Source: an uncultured Bacteroidota bacterium (GTDB taxonomy: Bacteria; Bacteroidota; Bacteroidia; Bacteroidales; CAIWKO01). Taken from it: 27,398 nt of DNA. Below, piece by piece: positions 25,867-27,398 of the stretch. The translations under genes were made by a program, and so were the position numbers. The stretch covers positions 1-27,398 of the forward strand of contig CALGYY010000093.1 of assembly GCA_937934705.1 (NCBI GenBank), read 5' to 3'. The notes beneath the pieces were generated by a model. That model did no database searches. It had not been told where the DNA came from and worked only from the letters and a program-made list of their open reading frames with translations. Within the stretch, counting starts at the first letter, position 1; each line of letters opens with the position of its first letter.

Positions 25867-26505
25867 ATGAAACAGCACCTGCCGGTTATCTTGTTCTTGC
25901 TCGGACTTGTTGGCTGTACACCAGAACAATTGCCCGGGTCAAAACCAACTTCTATGAATTCAAAGATATTGTCCGAAACTGAAACAGCTACCCTTGGCGG
26001 AGGTTGTTTCTGGTGCCTGGAACCCCTTTTTGAATCGCTGCGCGGTGTAGAAGAAGTTTACTGTGCTTACGCAGGCGGAAAAACAGCGGATCCTTCTTAT
26101 GAGGAAGTTTGTGGTGGTTACACAGGCCACGCAGAAGTGATCAGAATTCATTTCAATCCCGAAATCATCACTTTCGGTCAGTTATTGGAAGTCTTTTTTG
26201 CATCGCACGATCCCACCACCCTCAATCGCCAGGGGAATGATTCCGGCACGCAATACCGTTCGGTGATTTACTATCATGATGACAAACAGCGCCAGGTAGC
26301 AGATTCAATGATACAATCGCTGAACGCTTCCGGGAAATTTCAGGGAATGATCGTCACTGAGGTTTCCCCACTGACAACATTTTATAAAGCAGAGGCCTAT
26401 CATCAGGACTATTTTCGTAAGAACCCCCAACAGGCCTATTGTCGTGTGGTGATCCGGCCCAAAGTGGAAAAGTTTGACCAGCTCTTTAACGAAATGAAGA
26501 AATGA
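25867..26505 (+). CDS. msrA: Peptide-methionine (S)-S-oxide reductase MsrA, lipoprotein form
   Basis: A 212-residue repair enzyme that reduces methionine S-sulfoxide in proteins. The catalytic motif GCFWC gives the nucleophile C47 with C50 after it. TQYRSVIYYHDD near 123-134 and EAYHQDYF near 178-185 are family landmarks, with GHAEV near 95. Unlike most cytoplasmic MsrA, it opens with a lipobox LVGC (lipidated C17), so the enzyme is predicted to be anchored in the cell envelope and to repair periplasmic or outer-membrane proteins. There is no msrB beside it. The start at 25867 is well placed for the lipoprotein signal. Confidence 0.95.
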   Translation: MKQHLPVILFLLGLVGCTPEQLPGSKPTSMNSKILSETETATLGGGCFWCLEPLFESLRGVEEVYCAYAGGKTADPSYEEVCGGYTGHAEVIRIHFNPEIITFGQLLEVFFASHDPTTLNRQGNDSGTQYRSVIYYHDDKQRQVADSMIQSLNASGKFQGMIVTEVSPLTTFYKAEAYHQDYFRKNPQQAYCRVVIRPKVEKFDQLFNEMKK

Positions 26506-26562
26506 AATGCCCGTCCGGATCAAGGCTGGATAATACTTTATTGATCCTTCGCCCGGGATTCC

Positions 26563-27039
26563 TCAGTAAGGGGTTTTGTCATCTTTATTGCGCCAGGCAT
26601 CGAATGCTGCCGTTACCCGCCCGTTGCGGATGCAGATAAAAGGGATTTTTCGGTCTTCATAAGCAAGCTTCAATTCATCGTAGATAAAAGAATCATCAAA
26701 ACCCGCTTCAGCAGCTTCGGTTTTTGTGGCAGCATAATATACCTTTTCGGGTCTGGCCCAGTAAATCGCTCCAAGGCACATGGGACAGGGTTCACAACTG
26801 GTATAAAGGATACAATCAGAAAGCTGAAAAGTTTGCAGATTTCGGCAGGCATCCCGTATGGCGTTGACTTCAGCATGCGCTGTGGGATCATTCCCGGTAG
26901 TGACCGTATTCACTCCTTTTCCGACGATTTTTCCCTGTTTTACAACCAGTGCACCGAAGGGCCCTCCATTGCCTGAAAGGACATTTTCAGTTGCCAGATC
27001 GATTGCTTCCTGAATAAAATCCTGATGTTCTTTTTCCAT
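26563..27039 (-). CDS. guaD: Guanine deaminase (cytidine-deaminase fold)
   Basis: A 158-residue zinc enzyme converting guanine to xanthine. It aligns along its full length with B. subtilis GuaD as I recall it (156 residues): GNDPTAHAEVNAIR holding H55 and E57, TSCEPCPMCLGAIYWARP holding C85 and C88, EAGFDDSFIYDEL, and a terminal AWRNKDDKTPY resembling the swapped tail of GuaD. That tail and the FDDSFIY segment separate it from tRNA adenosine deaminase TadA. It links to guaA only loosely, 10 kb away. It is followed by the convergent msrA gene and preceded by a methyltransferase-like gene 19 bases upstream, so it may be cotranscribed. Confidence 0.92.
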   Translation of the reverse strand: MEKEHQDFIQEAIDLATENVLSGNGGPFGALVVKQGKIVGKGVNTVTTGNDPTAHAEVNAIRDACRNLQTFQLSDCILYTSCEPCPMCLGAIYWARPEKVYYAATKTEAAEAGFDDSFIYDELKLAYEDRKIPFICIRNGRVTAAFDAWRNKDDKTPY

Positions 27040-27058
27040 TGATTTTTTTCTGTAAAGA

Positions 27059-27398
27059 TCAGAAAATAAAAGGTAACATGCGCTTACTGCGCTTCATGTA
27101 AGCTTCATATTCAGGGAAACGTTCCTGCATTTTCTTTTCCTCGAAGAACAATTTGAAAATCATAACCCCCATCCACACCAACAGTACGATGATTCTCCAA
27201 TATGAAAAGTGTTCAATCACAAGGGGAATAAGGTAAAGAAAGAGGCACAGGTACATGGGGTGCCTGATCAGCCGGAAGGGGCCGGAAACCACTAGTGTTC
27301 CTGATTTCATCTGAACCGGCAAAATATGAAACTTTCCTGGTCTCAGGTTCAGCCAGGTCCATATGAGCAACACGAGTGAGTGCGCCTGAACGATCAGC
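27059..27398 (-). CDS. Methyltransferase-like integral membrane protein (ICMT/PEMT/NnrU-like), 5' end beyond window
   Basis: About 113 codons are visible and the frame stays open through the window edge, so the N-terminus is missing; the GTG at 27373 is probably internal. The sequence has the GPFRLIRHPMYLCLFL motif typical of the isoprenylcysteine carboxyl methyltransferase / phospholipid methyltransferase group, hydrophobic segments near its middle and C-terminal part, and EEKKMQERFPEYEAYMKRSKRMLPFIF at the end, with the usual E..L...F..Y..Y pattern. SAM-dependent methylation of a lipid or small hydrophobic substrate is the family expectation; the substrate is unknown. It ends 19 bases before guaD. 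Confidence 0.8.
   Translation of the reverse strand, partial: LIVQAHSLVLLIWTWLNLRPGKFHILPVQMKSGTLVVSGPFRLIRHPMYLCLFLYLIPLVIEHFSYWRIIVLLVWMGVMIFKLFFEEKKMQERFPEYEAYMKRSKRMLPFIF

Noticed and set aside
26517..26547. Inverted repeat GGATCAA ... TTGATCC between msrA and guaD as terminator
   Set aside because: The stem is only 7 bases with a 17-base loop and no T-tract, so it is not convincing.

Overview
The window is chromosomal DNA from a member of the Bacteroidota, probably an environmental Bacteroidia-like lineage. The evidence is a secreted protein with SprB-type repeats and a gliding-motility/type IX secretion C-terminal domain (5456-7675), several promoters with the Bacteroidota TAnnTTTG -7 element, few strong Shine-Dalgarno sites, and family variants typical of that phylum. 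There are no mobile elements, CRISPR arrays, rRNA or tRNA genes that I can recognise. No gap between genes exceeds about 275 bases.

Layout. 1-614 (-): 3'-truncated YdcF/DUF218 protein. 791-4350 (+): compact operon of a lysine 2,3-aminomutase, two consecutive D-Ala-D-Ala-ligase-like ATP-grasp enzymes and a small YkgJ-type cysteine-cluster protein. 4384-7675 (-): ribD behind the large secreted protein. 7882-9676 (+): a hypothetical envelope protein and a lipoprotein serine hydrolase. 9686-11323 (-): an exported protein made of DnaJ-like CxxCxGxG repeats, and a DUF1343/NamZ-like protein. 11455-14343 (+): peptidase E followed by a cyanophycin-synthetase homologue whose Mur-ligase half is degenerate and truncated. 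14589-19087 (+): guaA, a LysM plus periplasmic-binding-fold protein, and a cysteine desulfurase. 19100-22558 (-): a 1152-residue fusion of receiver domains with a PEP-synthase-type ATP-grasp domain. 22832-24175 (+): gdhA with a strong terminator. 24322-25794 (-): a membrane coiled-coil protein and a tandem DUF2061 protein. 25867-26505 (+): lipoprotein MsrA. 26563-27398 (-): guanine deaminase and a 5'-truncated methyltransferase-like membrane protein.

The parts most worth following are two sets of amide-bond-forming ATP-grasp enzymes. The first sits with an aminomutase in which every lysine- and PLP-binding residue aligns with the clostridial enzyme at a constant +56 offset, while all four structural zinc cysteines are absent. 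No acetyltransferase (ablB) or lysine-fermentation gene is present, so a beta-lysine-containing small peptide is a reasonable hypothesis. The second is a peptidase S51/CphA pair. The CphA homologue keeps the N and ATP-grasp domains but has lost the Mur P-loop and the C-terminal lobe, an architecture reminiscent of cyanobacterial CphA2, which polymerises preformed dipeptides. Whether the two sets cooperate cannot be decided from this window.

Other notable items are the GAF-like/REC/REC/PPDK_N fusion, the periplasm-directed zinc-finger-repeat protein, a perfect 12-base palindrome upstream of gdhA, and a GTG-started DUF2061 gene whose promoter abuts the start codon.
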